Positions 1 through 8,410 of a stretch of 64,000 nucleotides of DNA are shown here, piece after piece. The stretch lies in contig NZ_JBBHKA010000001.1 of NCBI RefSeq assembly GCF_037572775.1, forward strand, positions 3,658,001 through 3,722,000, given 5' to 3'. The DNA is from Ramlibacter sp. PS4R-6. Lineage in GTDB: Bacteria; Pseudomonadota; Gammaproteobacteria; Burkholderiales; Burkholderiaceae_C. Both the position numbers and the translations under genes were made by a program. The notes beneath the pieces were generated by a model that saw only the letters and a program-made list of their open reading frames with translations, was not told the DNA's origin and searched no databases. The first letter of the stretch is position 1. Each line of letters begins with the position of its first letter.

Positions 1-676
1 CGATGGGCTCGACGCTGATCGGCTCGCCGACGATCTTGTACTCGGCGGGGTTCTTCGCGTTGGCGATGTTGCCCGCGAGGATCTGGCCGTCCATCACGAA
101 CGCATCGGCGCGGCCCGATTCGAGCAGCAGGAAGGAATCGGCGTGGTCCTTGCCGAAGACTTCCTTGAAGTCGACGTTGTTCGCGCGCTCGTGCTTGCGC
201 AGCAGCTGCACGGACGTGGTGCCCGTGGTGGTGGCCACGGTCTTGTTGGTCAGGTCCTTGATGCCGTTGATGCCGGAGTTGGCCTTGGTGGCGATGCGCA
301 CTTCTTCCACGTACGTGGTGTGCACGAAGTCCACGTCCTTCTGGCGGGCCGCGTTGTTGGTGGTCGAGCCGCACTCGATGTCCACCGTGCCGTTGGCCAC
401 CAGCGGGATGCGGTTCTGCGAGGTGACGGGCTGGTAGCGGATCTGCAGCTTGCGGCCCACCGACTTCTCGACGTTGGCGATGATGCGCTCGCAGATCTCG
501 ACGTGGTAGCCGGCGTACTTGCCGTCGCCCAGCGTGTACGACAGGGCGCCCGACGAATCGCGCACGCCCATCGTGATGAGGCCGGTGGCCTTGACCTTGG
601 CGAGCGTGTCGCCGGACTGGGCTTGCGCGCCGGCGGCCAGCGCGAGGGCCGCGATGGCGATCAATTGCTTTTTCAT
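1..676 (-). CDS. gltI: Glutamate/aspartate ABC transporter substrate-binding protein (3' end beyond window)
   Basis: Reading leftward from the ATG at 674-676, 225 codons stay open to the window edge, so the C-terminus is missing. The protein opens with a Sec signal peptide (MKKQLIAIAALALAAGAQAQ) and continues as a periplasmic amino-acid-binding protein of SBP_bac_3 type. Visible family marks are GVRDSSGALSY near residue 37, ERIIANVEK, and the CGSTTNN stretch typical of GltI/AatJ-like glutamate/aspartate binders. A good Shine-Dalgarno (AGGAG) sits about 8 bases upstream of the start. It lies directly downstream of aspA on the same strand, which suggests that acidic amino-acid uptake and aspartate breakdown are used together. 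Family assignment is firm; the exact ligand is inferred. Confidence 0.85.
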   Translation of the reverse strand, partial: MKKQLIAIAALALAAGAQAQSGDTLAKVKATGLITMGVRDSSGALSYTLGDGKYAGYHVEICERIIANVEKSVGRKLQIRYQPVTSQNRIPLVANGTVDIECGSTTNNAARQKDVDFVHTTYVEEVRIATKANSGINGIKDLTNKTVATTTGTTSVQLLRKHERANNVDFKEVFGKDHADSFLLLESGRADAFVMDGQILAGNIANAKNPAEYKIVGEPISVEPI

Positions 677-758
677 ACGGGTCTCCTGTGTGAAACGGGG
701 TGATTGCAGAACGGGATTCTAGGGATTCGGTTGCGGGGGAATACCCGGAAGTACCCGG

Positions 759-2201
759 CTATGAAGCAGGCTTTGTGCCCGCCTTCCGGGCGCCCTGCTC
801 CAGGCGCAAGGGTTGGGTCAGCTTCTCGGGCACCAGCAGCGCGAGCAGTTCCTGCCGCTTCATGATCCCCAGCTCTTCGGCCACTTCGTCGATCGGCTTG
901 CCGCTGGCCATGGCGGTCTTGGCGATCAGCGCCGCCTTTTCGTAGCCGATGATCGGGTTGAGCGCGGTGACCAGCGTGATCGACTCGCGCACGCGCTTGG
1001 CCAGCACGTCGCGGTTGGCCTCGATGCCGTCCACGCAGTTGTCGCGCAGCGTGCGGCAGGCCCTCGCGAGGTGCGAGATGCTCTTGAACAGGCTCCAGCC
1101 CATGATGGGCTCGAAGGCATTGAGCTGCAACTGGCCCGCTTCCGACGCCATGGTGACGGTGACGTCGTTGCCGATCACCTCGAAGGCCACCTGGTTCACC
1201 ACTTCGGGGATCACCGGGTTGACCTTGCCCGGCATGATCGACGAGCCCGCCTGCCGCGGCGGCAGCTTGATGTCGGCGAAGCCCGCCTGCGGGCCGCTGG
1301 ACAGCAGGCGCAGGTCGTTGCAGGTCTTCGACAGTTTCGTGGCCACGCGCTTGAGCACGCCCGACAGCTGCACGAACGCGCCCGTGTCCTGTGTGGCCTC
1401 GACGAGGTTCACCGCCTTCACCACGGGAACGCCGGAGCCTTCGGCGAGGAAGCGGATCGCCAGGTCGGCATAGCCGGCCGGTGCGTTGATGCCGGTGCCG
1501 ATCGCCGTGGCACCCAGGTTCACTTCCTGGATCAGGGCACGCGCTTCGCGCAGCCGCGCCTCGTCCTCTTCCAGCATCACCGCGTAGGTGCTGAACTCCT
1601 GCCCCAGCGTCATGGGCACGGCGTCCTGCAATTGCGTGCGGCCGATCTTGAGCACGTCGGCGAATTCGGCCGACTTCGCCTCGAAGCCGGCGCGCAGGTA
1701 GGCCATCGCGCCGAGCAGCTCGTCGATCGCCTGCCACAGCGCCAGGCGCACGGCCGTCGGGTAGACGTCATTCGTGCTCTGCGAGGCGTTGACGTGGTCG
1801 TTGGGGTGCAGCACGTCGTAGCGGCCCTTGGCCAGGCCCATGGTTTCCAGCGCCACGTTCGCGATCACTTCGTTCGCGTTCATGTTGGTGGATGTGCCGG
1901 CGCCGCCCTGGATCACGTCGACGACGAACTGTTCGTGGTGCCTGCCGGCGACCAGCTGGTCGCACGCCTTGCCGATGGCATCGAGCAACTTGCCGTCGAG
2001 CACGCCGAGTTCGCAGTTGGCGCGCGCGGCGGCCTTCTTGACGTGGCCGAAGGCGATCACCAGCTGCGGCATCGCCGACACCGGCGTGCCCGAGATCGGG
2101 AAGTTCTCGACCGCACGGGCGGTGTGCACGCCCCAGTAGGCATCGGCGGGAATCTGCTTCTCGCCGAGGAAGTCGTGTTCGGTGCGGTGGGGCTGGTTCA
2201 C
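759..2201 (-). CDS. aspA: Aspartate ammonia-lyase
   Basis: 480 residues, full length for the fumarase/aspartase superfamily. It converts L-aspartate to fumarate and ammonia in the cytoplasm. The superfamily signature GSSIMPGKVNP lies around residue 320 and contains the flexible catalytic loop serine; upstream are HPNDHVNASQSTND (about residues 135-150) and GRTQLQDAVP (near 190), both standard substrate-binding regions. The start MNQPHRTEHDFLGE matches family N-termini. It follows a LysR-type regulator gene on the same strand and precedes a gltI-like binding protein gene. AspA rather than class II fumarase is favoured by the neighbouring acidic amino-acid transporter gene and the sequence pattern, but activity on aspartate is inferred. 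Confidence 0.92.
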   Translation of the reverse strand: MNQPHRTEHDFLGEKQIPADAYWGVHTARAVENFPISGTPVSAMPQLVIAFGHVKKAAARANCELGVLDGKLLDAIGKACDQLVAGRHHEQFVVDVIQGGAGTSTNMNANEVIANVALETMGLAKGRYDVLHPNDHVNASQSTNDVYPTAVRLALWQAIDELLGAMAYLRAGFEAKSAEFADVLKIGRTQLQDAVPMTLGQEFSTYAVMLEEDEARLREARALIQEVNLGATAIGTGINAPAGYADLAIRFLAEGSGVPVVKAVNLVEATQDTGAFVQLSGVLKRVATKLSKTCNDLRLLSSGPQAGFADIKLPPRQAGSSIMPGKVNPVIPEVVNQVAFEVIGNDVTVTMASEAGQLQLNAFEPIMGWSLFKSISHLARACRTLRDNCVDGIEANRDVLAKRVRESITLVTALNPIIGYEKAALIAKTAMASGKPIDEVAEELGIMKRQELLALLVPEKLTQPLRLEQGARKAGTKPAS

Positions 2202-2266
2202 GGTGGCGCGAACTGTAGGGAAACGCGTTTTACCGCGCCAATGCTGTTTGCGCGGTGGGCTATGCA

Positions 2267-2289
2267 GGAAAGTTATAACCCTACTTTCC
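2267..2289. promoter_or_regulatory. Candidate operator: GGAAAG-N11-CTTTCC inverted repeat before aspA
   Basis: A perfect 6-bp inverted repeat with an 11-base spacer spans the stop codon of the LysR gene and the start of the 79-base gap before aspA. The geometry fits the T-N11-A core of LysR-type binding sites. The placement suggests that the regulator encoded immediately upstream acts on aspA. This is inference from symmetry and position only. Confidence 0.3.
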
Positions 2290-3204
2290 GCCCTTGGAAA
2301 GGTATTCCCACAGCGCGTGCGCAGTGCTTTTGGGCGCTTCCTTGCCTACGGGTTTTTCCCGATAAGCGCGCACGTCCATCGCCATTTCCAGGCCCTGCAC
2401 ATCCCCCGCCGCGCTCACCAGGCGGCGCGAGCGCAGCTCCTTCTTCACCGCGCTGTAGGGCAGGAAGGCGATGCCGTGGCCTTCCAGCGCCATCACCTTC
2501 AGGCCCTCGGCCATGTCGGTCTCGTACACGCGGTCGAGGTGGATCGCTGTAGGCGCTTGTTTGAGGATCAAGTCCGTCACCCGCCCCAGGTAGGCGCCGG
2601 GTGCATACCCCAGGTACGGGAGAGGCTGGTTGGCACGGCCGGGCAGCTTGAACAGCGGCTCGCCGTTGGCGTCCGGCTTGCAGTAGGGAGCCAGCGGCTC
2701 CTCGCCCAGCGTGACCATCTCGTAGCGGTCGGCGTCCAGCTGGAACGGCTGCGAAGGGTGGTAGTAGCCGATGAAGATGTCGCAGCTGCCTTCGACCAGG
2801 CGCATCACCGCGTCGTGCACGTTCAGCGCGATCAGGCGGCTCTTGATGGGGCCGAACTTCTCGCGCAGCGACGACACCCAGGCGGGGAAGAAGGTGAAGG
2901 CCAGCGTGTGCGGCACGGCGAACTCGATCACGTCCTGCCCCGCCGCCGAATGGCCACGCAGCATGGCGCGCGTGCTTTGCAGCGCCTGCAGCACCTCGAG
3001 CGACTGCGCGTAGAGCGTCTCGCCCGCGGGCGTGAGGCGCGTCGGGTAGGAGCTGCGGTCCACCAGGTCGGTGCCGGCCCAGGCTTCCAGCGCCTGGATG
3101 CGGCGCGAGAACGCGGGCTGCGTCACGTGGCGCAGTTGCGCGGAGCGGCTGAAGCTGCGCGTCTCCGCGAGGCTCACGAAGTCCTCGAGCCATTTCGTTT
3201 CCAT
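2281..3204 (-). CDS. LysR-family transcriptional regulator, HypT/YjiE-like
   Basis: 307 residues with an N-terminal winged HTH (residues 1-62: METKWLEDFVSLAETRSFS, then TQPAFSRRIQALE) and a C-terminal LysR substrate-binding domain. The ETKWL..F opening and the overall pattern recall the E. coli HypT (YjiE) subgroup of hypochlorite-responsive regulators, though the effector here is unknown. It lies codirectionally 79 bases upstream of aspA, so it probably regulates aspA and/or gltI. An AATAAT hexamer lies 8 bases before the ATG, suggesting a short or absent 5' leader. The family is certain; the target is inferred. Confidence 0.88.
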   Translation of the reverse strand: METKWLEDFVSLAETRSFSRSAQLRHVTQPAFSRRIQALEAWAGTDLVDRSSYPTRLTPAGETLYAQSLEVLQALQSTRAMLRGHSAAGQDVIEFAVPHTLAFTFFPAWVSSLREKFGPIKSRLIALNVHDAVMRLVEGSCDIFIGYYHPSQPFQLDADRYEMVTLGEEPLAPYCKPDANGEPLFKLPGRANQPLPYLGYAPGAYLGRVTDLILKQAPTAIHLDRVYETDMAEGLKVMALEGHGIAFLPYSAVKKELRSRRLVSAAGDVQGLEMAMDVRAYREKPVGKEAPKSTAHALWEYLSKGGK

Positions 3205-3213
3205 GGGCAGCGA

Positions 3214-3510
3214 TTATTCCGCCGCGCCGCGGGAGCGCCAGCGTGGTTTCCCGTGAGCCGCCCGCCGCACCAGCGCGACGAGGGCAAAGAACCACACCGC
3301 TTGCGCGACGAAAACGGCGATTCGGAAAGGCCATTCGCCGCGGTCGCCGAAGACGTGGACGAGCGCGTAGTACGGCGCATACACCACGACCAGGAGCCAC
3401 GCGAAGGGCCCGTCGGAATGCTCCAGCCCCGCGCCGGCGAACAGGGCGAAGGCCAGCGCGCCGGCGCCGAGCGCGAAGGCCCAGGCCAGGCAGCGGATCG
3501 CCTCGCGCAT
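3214..3510 (-). CDS. Small hypothetical membrane protein
   Basis: 98 residues with about three hydrophobic segments (roughly residues 6-28, 34-54 and 66-86) and a basic C-terminus ending in HGKPRWRSRGAAE. I recognise no family. It ends only 9 bases before the LysR start and begins just after a GFA-domain gene, so it may be cotranscribed with that cluster. Codon use matches its neighbours. It is probably a real inner-membrane protein; the function is unknown. Confidence 0.6.
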   Translation of the reverse strand: MREAIRCLAWAFALGAGALAFALFAGAGLEHSDGPFAWLLVVVYAPYYALVHVFGDRGEWPFRIAVFVAQAVWFFALVALVRRAAHGKPRWRSRGAAE

Positions 3511-3516
3511 GCGCCG

Positions 3517-4020
3517 CTACTCGGGCAGGCCGTGTTTCGCGCGCAGCACGCGGCGGCGCTCGATGCTTGCGGCCGGCCACAGCTCGCGGAAGTCGTAGTA
3601 CACGGGCACGGCCGGCGTGCCCGCCGGCAGCACCACCCAGGGCTGCTTGCTCTCGGTGAAGATGTGCACGTCGGGCGGGAAGGTGTCGGGGTTGTCCAGC
3701 GTGCCCACGCGCATGAAACGCACGATCGGCCCCGCGCCGGCGTAGTGGCTCCACAGCGCGATGCGGCATTTCGGGCAGCGCGCGATCTTCTGGCCGCGGC
3801 CGCTGTTGCTGGGCGTGTCGACGATCTCGACCTCGCCGCCGATGTCCTCGACACGCTCGCTCTCGATCATGGCGTTGAGCGCGAAGGAGGCGCCCGTCTC
3901 GCGCTGGCACCACCGGCAGTGGCAGCAGTGCACGAAAAGCGGGCCGCTGGTCATCCGGTAGCGGATGTAGCGGCAGTCGCAGCCGCCCTCGTAGTCCTGC
4001 GCGCTCACTTCTTCTCGCAT
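3517..4020 (-). CDS. GFA-family (CENP-V/GFA domain) zinc protein
   Basis: 167 residues. The fold marks of the glutathione-dependent formaldehyde-activating (GFA) family are present: CDCRYIRY near the N-terminus, HCCHCRWCQRETGA around residue 35, and CPKCRIALWSHY around residue 80; these cysteines bind zinc. The family is large and most members have no proven glutathione role. The chosen ATG overlaps the end of the upstream lipoprotein gene by 16 bases, which suggests translational coupling. The same frame stays open further upstream, but that part is antisense-like and lacks homology features. Confidence 0.8.
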   Translation of the reverse strand: MREEVSAQDYEGGCDCRYIRYRMTSGPLFVHCCHCRWCQRETGASFALNAMIESERVEDIGGEVEIVDTPSNSGRGQKIARCPKCRIALWSHYAGAGPIVRFMRVGTLDNPDTFPPDVHIFTESKQPWVVLPAGTPAVPVYYDFRELWPAASIERRRVLRAKHGLPE

Positions 4021-4466
4021 TCCTGCGGGCCGGTGCCGTGGTCGAAGACGATCTTCCACTGGCCGCGCGACTCCTGGCGCCACACCGAGTCGAAACAGCC
4101 GACGTGCTTGCCCTCGGGGTCGTAGACCGGGCCGCTGGAGCGCGCGAGCGCGCCGCTTTGCAGCACCTCCACGAGGGTCGGCTCCCACGAGAACGGGGGC
4201 TTCGCGTCGGCCTTGTAGAAGCGCGACCAGAAGTCGATCACGGCGTGCTTGCCGTGCAGCGGCTTGGGGCCGGAGAAGAACACCGTGTCGTCCGAGAGGA
4301 AGCTGCCGAACGCCTTGAGGTCGCGGTCCGCCATGGTCTTGGCAAAGGCGCGCTCGGTGGCCGCTACCTGTTCGCGCGCCGCTTCGCCTTGCACGAGTGG
4401 CGGCGGGGGTGCGGTGGCGCATCCGGCAAGGGCGATGCAAGCCGCGGCGATGGCGTATGCCTTCAT
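4005..4466 (-). CDS. SnoaL/DUF4440-like lipoprotein
   Basis: 153 residues. The N-terminus is a lipoprotein signal peptide with the lipobox LAGC at about residues 13-16 followed by a proline-rich linker. The rest resembles the NTF2-like/DUF4440 (SnoaL) fold: ATERAFAKTMADRDLKAFGS, FFSGPKPLHGK, then a C-terminal W-rich beta segment ending WKIVFDHGTG. Such proteins bind small ligands or act as ketosteroid-isomerase-like enzymes; the substrate here is unknown. It overlaps the downstream GFA gene by 16 bases. Confidence 0.75.
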   Translation of the reverse strand: MKAYAIAAACIALAGCATAPPPPLVQGEAAREQVAATERAFAKTMADRDLKAFGSFLSDDTVFFSGPKPLHGKHAVIDFWSRFYKADAKPPFSWEPTLVEVLQSGALARSSGPVYDPEGKHVGCFDSVWRQESRGQWKIVFDHGTGPQECEKK

Positions 4467-4490
4467 GTCGTCTTCTCCTGGGCGCCTATC

Positions 4491-4949
4491 TTAAGCAGGC
4501 AGGCGCTTCTCCATGAACACCGAATTCGGGTCCGGCCCGTAGTCGCCGAAAGGGCCACGGCGCACGTAGCCGGCGCGCTCGTAGAAGCGCAGGGCCTCGG
4601 GCTGCAGGTAGCCCGTCTCCAGGCGCACGATGCCGGCGCCGCGCTCGCGGGCCTGCGCTTCGAGGACCGCGAGGATGGACTGCGCGACCCCGCCGCCGCG
4701 CGATAGCGGCAGCACATACATGCGCTTCAATTCGGCCCAGTCGCCGTTGGCCACGACCGCGCCGCACCCCAGCGCTTCACCGCTGTCGTCCCGAGCAACG
4801 GCGAAACTCACCGCAGGCTGCAGCAAGGCTTCGATGTCGATGCCGTGGTGGCTCTCGGCCGGGTACAAGGGCTTCTGGTAGGCGTCGAGCTCGTCGATGA
4901 GCCGCAGCACGTCCGGCTGGTCCGGGCGTTCGATGGCCACGCGCACCAC
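4491..4949 (-). CDS. GNAT-family N-acetyltransferase
   Basis: 152 residues forming a single GNAT domain. The acetyl-CoA loop appears as LSRGGGVAQSIL (around residues 81-92, the Q/RxxGxG/A region), and the C-terminal motif ALRFYERAGYVRRGPFG is typical. It probably acetylates a small molecule or peptide; the substrate cannot be read from sequence. It ends 24 bases before the lipoprotein gene and starts 1 base before the stop of another GNAT gene, consistent with cotranscription. Confidence 0.85.
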   Translation of the reverse strand: MVRVAIERPDQPDVLRLIDELDAYQKPLYPAESHHGIDIEALLQPAVSFAVARDDSGEALGCGAVVANGDWAELKRMYVLPLSRGGGVAQSILAVLEAQARERGAGIVRLETGYLQPEALRFYERAGYVRRGPFGDYGPDPNSVFMEKRLPA

Positions 4950-4950
4950 G

Positions 4951-5532
4951 TCACACCACCTTCAGGCGCACCACCGGCCGCGTCGACTTGCGCCGCGCGA
5001 TTTCCTGGAACCCCGCGTCGTCGAACATGGACTTCGCGCCGAACCACATGCTGCTGTCCGCGGCGCGCCCGGGCTTGTCGACCGGGTAGCCCTCGAGCAG
5101 CTTGACCTTCTTCTTGCGGCAGAAGGCCACGGCCGCATCCAGCAGGCGCCGCGCGACGCCCTGCTTGCGGAACTCGCTGGGCACCACGAAGCAGATCACC
5201 GACCACACCGGCTTGTCGTCCACCGGCTTCATGATCGTGGAGTTGGCCAGCCGAGCGAAATCCTCGCGCGGGCCGAAGGAGATCCAGCCGCAGGGCACGC
5301 CGTCCTCGTAGCCGACCAGGCCCACCTGCTCGCCGCCGTCCGCCAGCGCTTTCAGCTGCTTGCGGTTCTTCTCCTTGATCTTCGCGTACTCGGCCGTGCC
5401 CCATTCGGTGCTGCCGGTCTTGCGGTAGAACATGCACCAGCACGCACGCGCCACCGAGCAGCCGCGCGCGTTGAAGACGGCCTCGAGGTCCGGCCAGGTG
5501 GCGGCGGTGAGCGGCTTCGTCGTGAAGGTCAT
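4951..5532 (-). CDS. GNAT-family N-acetyltransferase (YoaP/DUF-type)
   Basis: 193 residues. The N-terminal part (TTKPLTAATWPDLEAVFNA, GCSVARACWCMFYRK) and the central PSEFRKQGVARRLLDAAVAF, which carries the acetyl-CoA loop, identify a GNAT protein of a type common in Burkholderiales and Actinobacteria. The ATG at 5530-5532 overlaps the stop of the upstream GFA gene by 4 bases (ATGA), which fixes this start rather than the much longer open frame upstream. Substrate unknown. Confidence 0.85.
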   Translation of the reverse strand: MTFTTKPLTAATWPDLEAVFNARGCSVARACWCMFYRKTGSTEWGTAEYAKIKEKNRKQLKALADGGEQVGLVGYEDGVPCGWISFGPREDFARLANSTIMKPVDDKPVWSVICFVVPSEFRKQGVARRLLDAAVAFCRKKKVKLLEGYPVDKPGRAADSSMWFGAKSMFDDAGFQEIARRKSTRPVVRLKVV

Positions 5533-5957
5533 GCGCCCTCCGCGAACCGCACCTGCGGGATCCAGTTGCGCGCCCGGCGCGCCAGGCGGTCGGCCTCCGT
5601 CTCGCCGTCGAAGGTGGCGCTGGCCTGCCTGAGCGCAGCCTTGTCGACGTTGTCGAACGCGTTCACGCTGACGACCGCGTAGGTGTGTCCTTCGACGACG
5701 CTCGTGACGACCGGCACTGCGCCGCAGCGCGAGCAGATGTGGAAGCGCGCCGTCTTCGTGCCGAATGCGTAGTGCGAAACCTGCGACGGCTCCTTCACCT
5801 GCACGCTCAGTTGGCCCTGCGGGTTGGACGTCCACACGCCGCCGTGCTTCTGGCAGAACGTGCAGGTGCACGCACGGGCCGGGATCTCCTTCGCATCGCC
5901 GGGCCAGTCGAGGTCGAACGCGATGTTGCCGCAGTGGCAGCTGCCGTGGATGTTCAT
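5529..5957 (-). CDS. GFA-family (CENP-V/GFA domain) zinc protein, second copy
   Basis: 142 residues from the ATG at 5955-5957, which overlaps the stop of the upstream GNAT gene by 4 bases (ATGA). An ATG 7 codons upstream (5976-5978) is possible but less likely. Zinc cysteines are visible as SCHCGNIAFD, CTCTFCQKHGG and CSRCGAVP. It is the second GFA protein within 2.5 kb and is shorter and more canonical than the copy at 3517-4020. Function within the family is undefined; formaldehyde-glutathione binding is only the historical label. Confidence 0.85.
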   Translation of the reverse strand: MNIHGSCHCGNIAFDLDWPGDAKEIPARACTCTFCQKHGGVWTSNPQGQLSVQVKEPSQVSHYAFGTKTARFHICSRCGAVPVVTSVVEGHTYAVVSVNAFDNVDKAALRQASATFDGETEADRLARRARNWIPQVRFAEGA

Positions 5958-6517
5958 GGACGCGTCCCCGAATCCCATTCGCGGCGCAGCAGCGCCCAGA
6001 CGGCGCTGTCCACCGCTTCGCCGCGGATGATGTGGTGTTCGCGGAAGGTGCCTTCGTGCGTGAACCCCAGGCGGCGGATGACCTTCTCGGACGCCGCATT
6101 GCGCGGGTCGATCACGGCCTCCAGCCGGTTCAGCCCGAGCTCGTGGAAGCCGAACTGCACCAGCGGCGGCAAGGCCTCGGCCACGTACCCGCAGCCCCAG
6201 GCATCGCTCGCCAGCGCATAGCCGATCTCGGCGCGGCGGCTCGGCAGGTCGAACTTGAACAGCAGCACTTCGCCCAGCACGCGCGCGTCCTCGCGGCGCT
6301 CGACGGCCAGGCGGACGTAGCCGCCTTCGGCCATGGTGTTGATGTCGCGCGCGATGCGCTGGTGCGCTTCGTCCAGGTCCTTCCAGTCGCCGATCGGGAT
6401 GTGCCGGAACACCTGCGGGTCCGCGTACACCTTGAAGAGGTCGGCCGCATCCGCGTGGCGGAACGGGCGCAGGACGAGGCGCGAGGTTTCGAGGCGGACG
6501 TCGGCGTACGTGGGCAT
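5954..6517 (-). CDS. GNAT-family N-acetyltransferase, RimJ/RimL-like
   Basis: 187 residues. The start MPTYADVRLETSRLVLRP is the standard opening of RimJ/RimL-type (Acetyltransf_3) proteins. GYALASDAWGCGYVAEAL carries the acetyl-CoA loop, and GLNRLEAVIDPRNAASEKVI is the usual family block. These enzymes acetylate protein N-termini or small amines; the target is unknown. It is the first gene of the GNAT-GFA-GNAT-GNAT run. A CATAAT hexamer lies exactly 7 bases before the ATG, suggesting a leaderless transcript. Confidence 0.87.
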   Translation of the reverse strand: MPTYADVRLETSRLVLRPFRHADAADLFKVYADPQVFRHIPIGDWKDLDEAHQRIARDINTMAEGGYVRLAVERREDARVLGEVLLFKFDLPSRRAEIGYALASDAWGCGYVAEALPPLVQFGFHELGLNRLEAVIDPRNAASEKVIRRLGFTHEGTFREHHIIRGEAVDSAVWALLRREWDSGTRP

Positions 6518-6524
6518 GCGGCCA

Positions 6525-6530
6525 ATTATG
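6525..6530 (-). promoter_or_regulatory. Candidate -10 element (CATAAT), leaderless GNAT gene
   Basis: CATAAT on the minus strand ends 7 bases before the ATG at 6515-6517, so transcription would begin at or next to the A of the start codon. There is no Shine-Dalgarno in between. The same spacing recurs elsewhere in this window. No clear -35 box. Confidence 0.4.
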
Positions 6531-6539
6531 GCGGCGGCC

Positions 6540-7475
6540 CTACGCGAGAGTGGCAGGATCCAGATTGGCCCCGCACACGACGAGGCAGGCGCGGCGGGCG
6601 TCCGCGGCAATGCCCGCGCGCAGGGCGGCCAGGGGCACCGCGGCGGCCGGCTCGACGGCCAGCTTGAATTCTTTCCACAGCACCAGCTGCGCCTCGCGGA
6701 TCGCCTCGTCGGCGAGCAGGTGCGATTCGCGCACCCAGCGCTGCGTGATGTCCCAGGCGATGGCGCCCACGCGCTTGGCGCCCAGCGAATCGGCCGCGAC
6801 ACCGCTCACCGCGACGTCGACCGGCCCGCCGGCTTCACGCGCGCGGTGCAGCGTGGGCGCCAGCTGGGGTTCCAGCGCGATCACGCGCGTGCGGTCCTCG
6901 CACCACGCCGCGATGCCGGCGATCAGGCCGCCACCGCCGACGCTGACGAGCACGGCGTCGGGCAAGCCGCTGCCCTGTTCCTCGATCTCCCGGCCGATGG
7001 TGCCCGCGCCGGCCACCACCTCGGGCTGGTCGTAGGCATGCGTCATCAGCGCGCCGGTCTCCCCTTGGCGCGCGATGCACGCTTCGAGCGCCTCGCCGTA
7101 GACCGCACCGGTCACGACCACCTTCGCGCCGAGTTCGCGCAGCTTCTGCTGCTTGGCCGGGCTGCAGACCGTGGGCACGAAGACTTCGCAGGGCACCCCG
7201 AGCTCGCGCGCGGCGGCCGCCGTCGCGATGCCCGCGTTGCCGCCGGAAGCGACGATCACGCCCGATGCGGGAATGGGGTTAGCCAGCAGGCGGTTGAGCA
7301 TGCCGCGCGCCTTGAAGCTGCCGCCCGCCTGCAGGTGCTCCAGCTTGAGCCAGACCTCGTCGTTGGCGACGCCCAGCGCCTTGCCCGGTAACTTGAGCAG
7401 CGGCGTGCGGCGGATGAAGTGCGCGTAGTCGCGCGAGAAGCGATCGGCAGCCTGCGCGATCGCGCCGCGGTTCAC
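6540..7475 (-). CDS. PLP-dependent threonine/serine dehydratase-like enzyme
   Basis: 311 residues from the GTG at 7473-7475, which overlaps the ispH stop by 4 bases (GTGA). It belongs to the tryptophan-synthase-beta fold type II PLP family: the cofactor lysine lies in GGSFKARGM (near residue 50), [11 protein letters not shown] binds substrate, and [11 protein letters not shown] (about residue 175) is the phosphate loop. Similar genes are annotated threonine/serine dehydratase or ammonia-lyase. At 311 residues it lacks the regulatory domain of biosynthetic IlvA and so resembles catabolic enzymes. Substrate not fixed. Confidence 0.82.
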   Translation of the reverse strand: MNRGAIAQAADRFSRDYAHFIRRTPLLKLPGKALGVANDEVWLKLEHLQAGGSFKARGMLNRLLANPIPASGVIVASGGNAGIATAAAARELGVPCEVFVPTVCSPAKQQKLRELGAKVVVTGAVYGEALEACIARQGETGALMTHAYDQPEVVAGAGTIGREIEEQGSGLPDAVLVSVGGGGLIAGIAAWCEDRTRVIALEPQLAPTLHRAREAGGPVDVAVSGVAADSLGAKRVGAIAWDITQRWVRESHLLADEAIREAQLVLWKEFKLAVEPAAAVPLAALRAGIAADARRACLVVCGANLDPATLA

Positions 7476-8410
7476 AGCTTCAGCCCCTTGGGCAGCGGGA
7501 ACTTCACCGTCTCCTCGATGCCGTCCATCTTGCGGATCGTGACGGCGCCGAACGCGCGGATGTGGCGGATCACGGCCTTCACCAGCACCTCGGGCGCGGA
7601 CGCGCCGGCGGTCAGGCCCACGCGGTCCTTGCCTTCGAGCCACTCGGCCTTGAGGTCTTCCACGCTGTCCACCATGTACGCGGGCACGCCCAACTTGCGC
7701 GACAGCTCCGCGAGGCGGTTGCTGTTGGAGCTGGTCCGGCTGCCGACGACGATCAGCACGTCGACCTGCCTGGACAGCAGCTTCACGGCGTCCTGCCGGT
7801 TCTGCGTGGCGTAGCAGATGTCCTGCTGCTTGGGCTCGCGAATCTTCGGGAAGCGCTGCTTCACCGCCGCCGAGATTTCCGCCGCGTCGTCCACCGACAG
7901 CGTGGTCTGCGTGACGACGGCGAGCTTGTCCGTCTGGCCCGGCTGCACCTTCTGCACGTCGTGCACGTCCTCGACCAGGTGGATGCCCGACTCGAGCTGG
8001 CCCATCGTGCCCTCGACCTCGGGGTGGCCCTTGTGGCCGATCATGATGAACTCGTAGCCTTCCTTGGCGAGCTTGGCCACCTCGACGTGGACCTTGGTCA
8101 CCAGCGGGCAGGTGGCGTCGAAGATGCGGAAGCCCCGGCGCGTGGCCTCTTCCTCCACCGCCTTGCTCACGCCGTGCGCGGAGAACACCAGCGTCGCGCC
8201 GGGCGGCACTTCGTCCAGCTCCTCGATGAAGATCGCGCCCTGCGCCTTCAGGTCGTTGACGACGAAGGTGTTGTGCACGATCTCGTGGCGCACGTAGATG
8301 GGCGCGCCGAACTTGGCCAGCGCGCGCTCGACGATCTCGATGGCGCGGTCCACCCCCGCGCAGAAGCCGCGCGGTTCGGCCAGGACGATTTCCTTGGGGA
8401 CGGTGCTCAC
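7472..8410 (-). CDS. ispH: 4-hydroxy-3-methylbut-2-enyl diphosphate reductase
   Basis: 312 residues from the GTG at 8408-8410, which overlaps the fkpB stop (GTGA). It catalyses the last step of the MEP isoprenoid pathway, reducing HMBPP to IPP and DMAPP. The three conserved cysteines that hold the [4Fe-4S] cluster are visible in [12 protein letters not shown] (near residue 18), [11 protein letters not shown] and [17 protein letters not shown] and [11 protein letters not shown] are active-site segments, and [11 protein letters not shown] is the phosphate-binding part. The fkpB-ispH order is the same as in E. coli. Confidence 0.96.
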   Translation of the reverse strand: MSTVPKEIVLAEPRGFCAGVDRAIEIVERALAKFGAPIYVRHEIVHNTFVVNDLKAQGAIFIEELDEVPPGATLVFSAHGVSKAVEEEATRRGFRIFDATCPLVTKVHVEVAKLAKEGYEFIMIGHKGHPEVEGTMGQLESGIHLVEDVHDVQKVQPGQTDKLAVVTQTTLSVDDAAEISAAVKQRFPKIREPKQQDICYATQNRQDAVKLLSRQVDVLIVVGSRTSSNSNRLAELSRKLGVPAYMVDSVEDLKAEWLEGKDRVGLTAGASAPEVLVKAVIRHIRAFGAVTIRKMDGIEETVKFPLPKGLKL

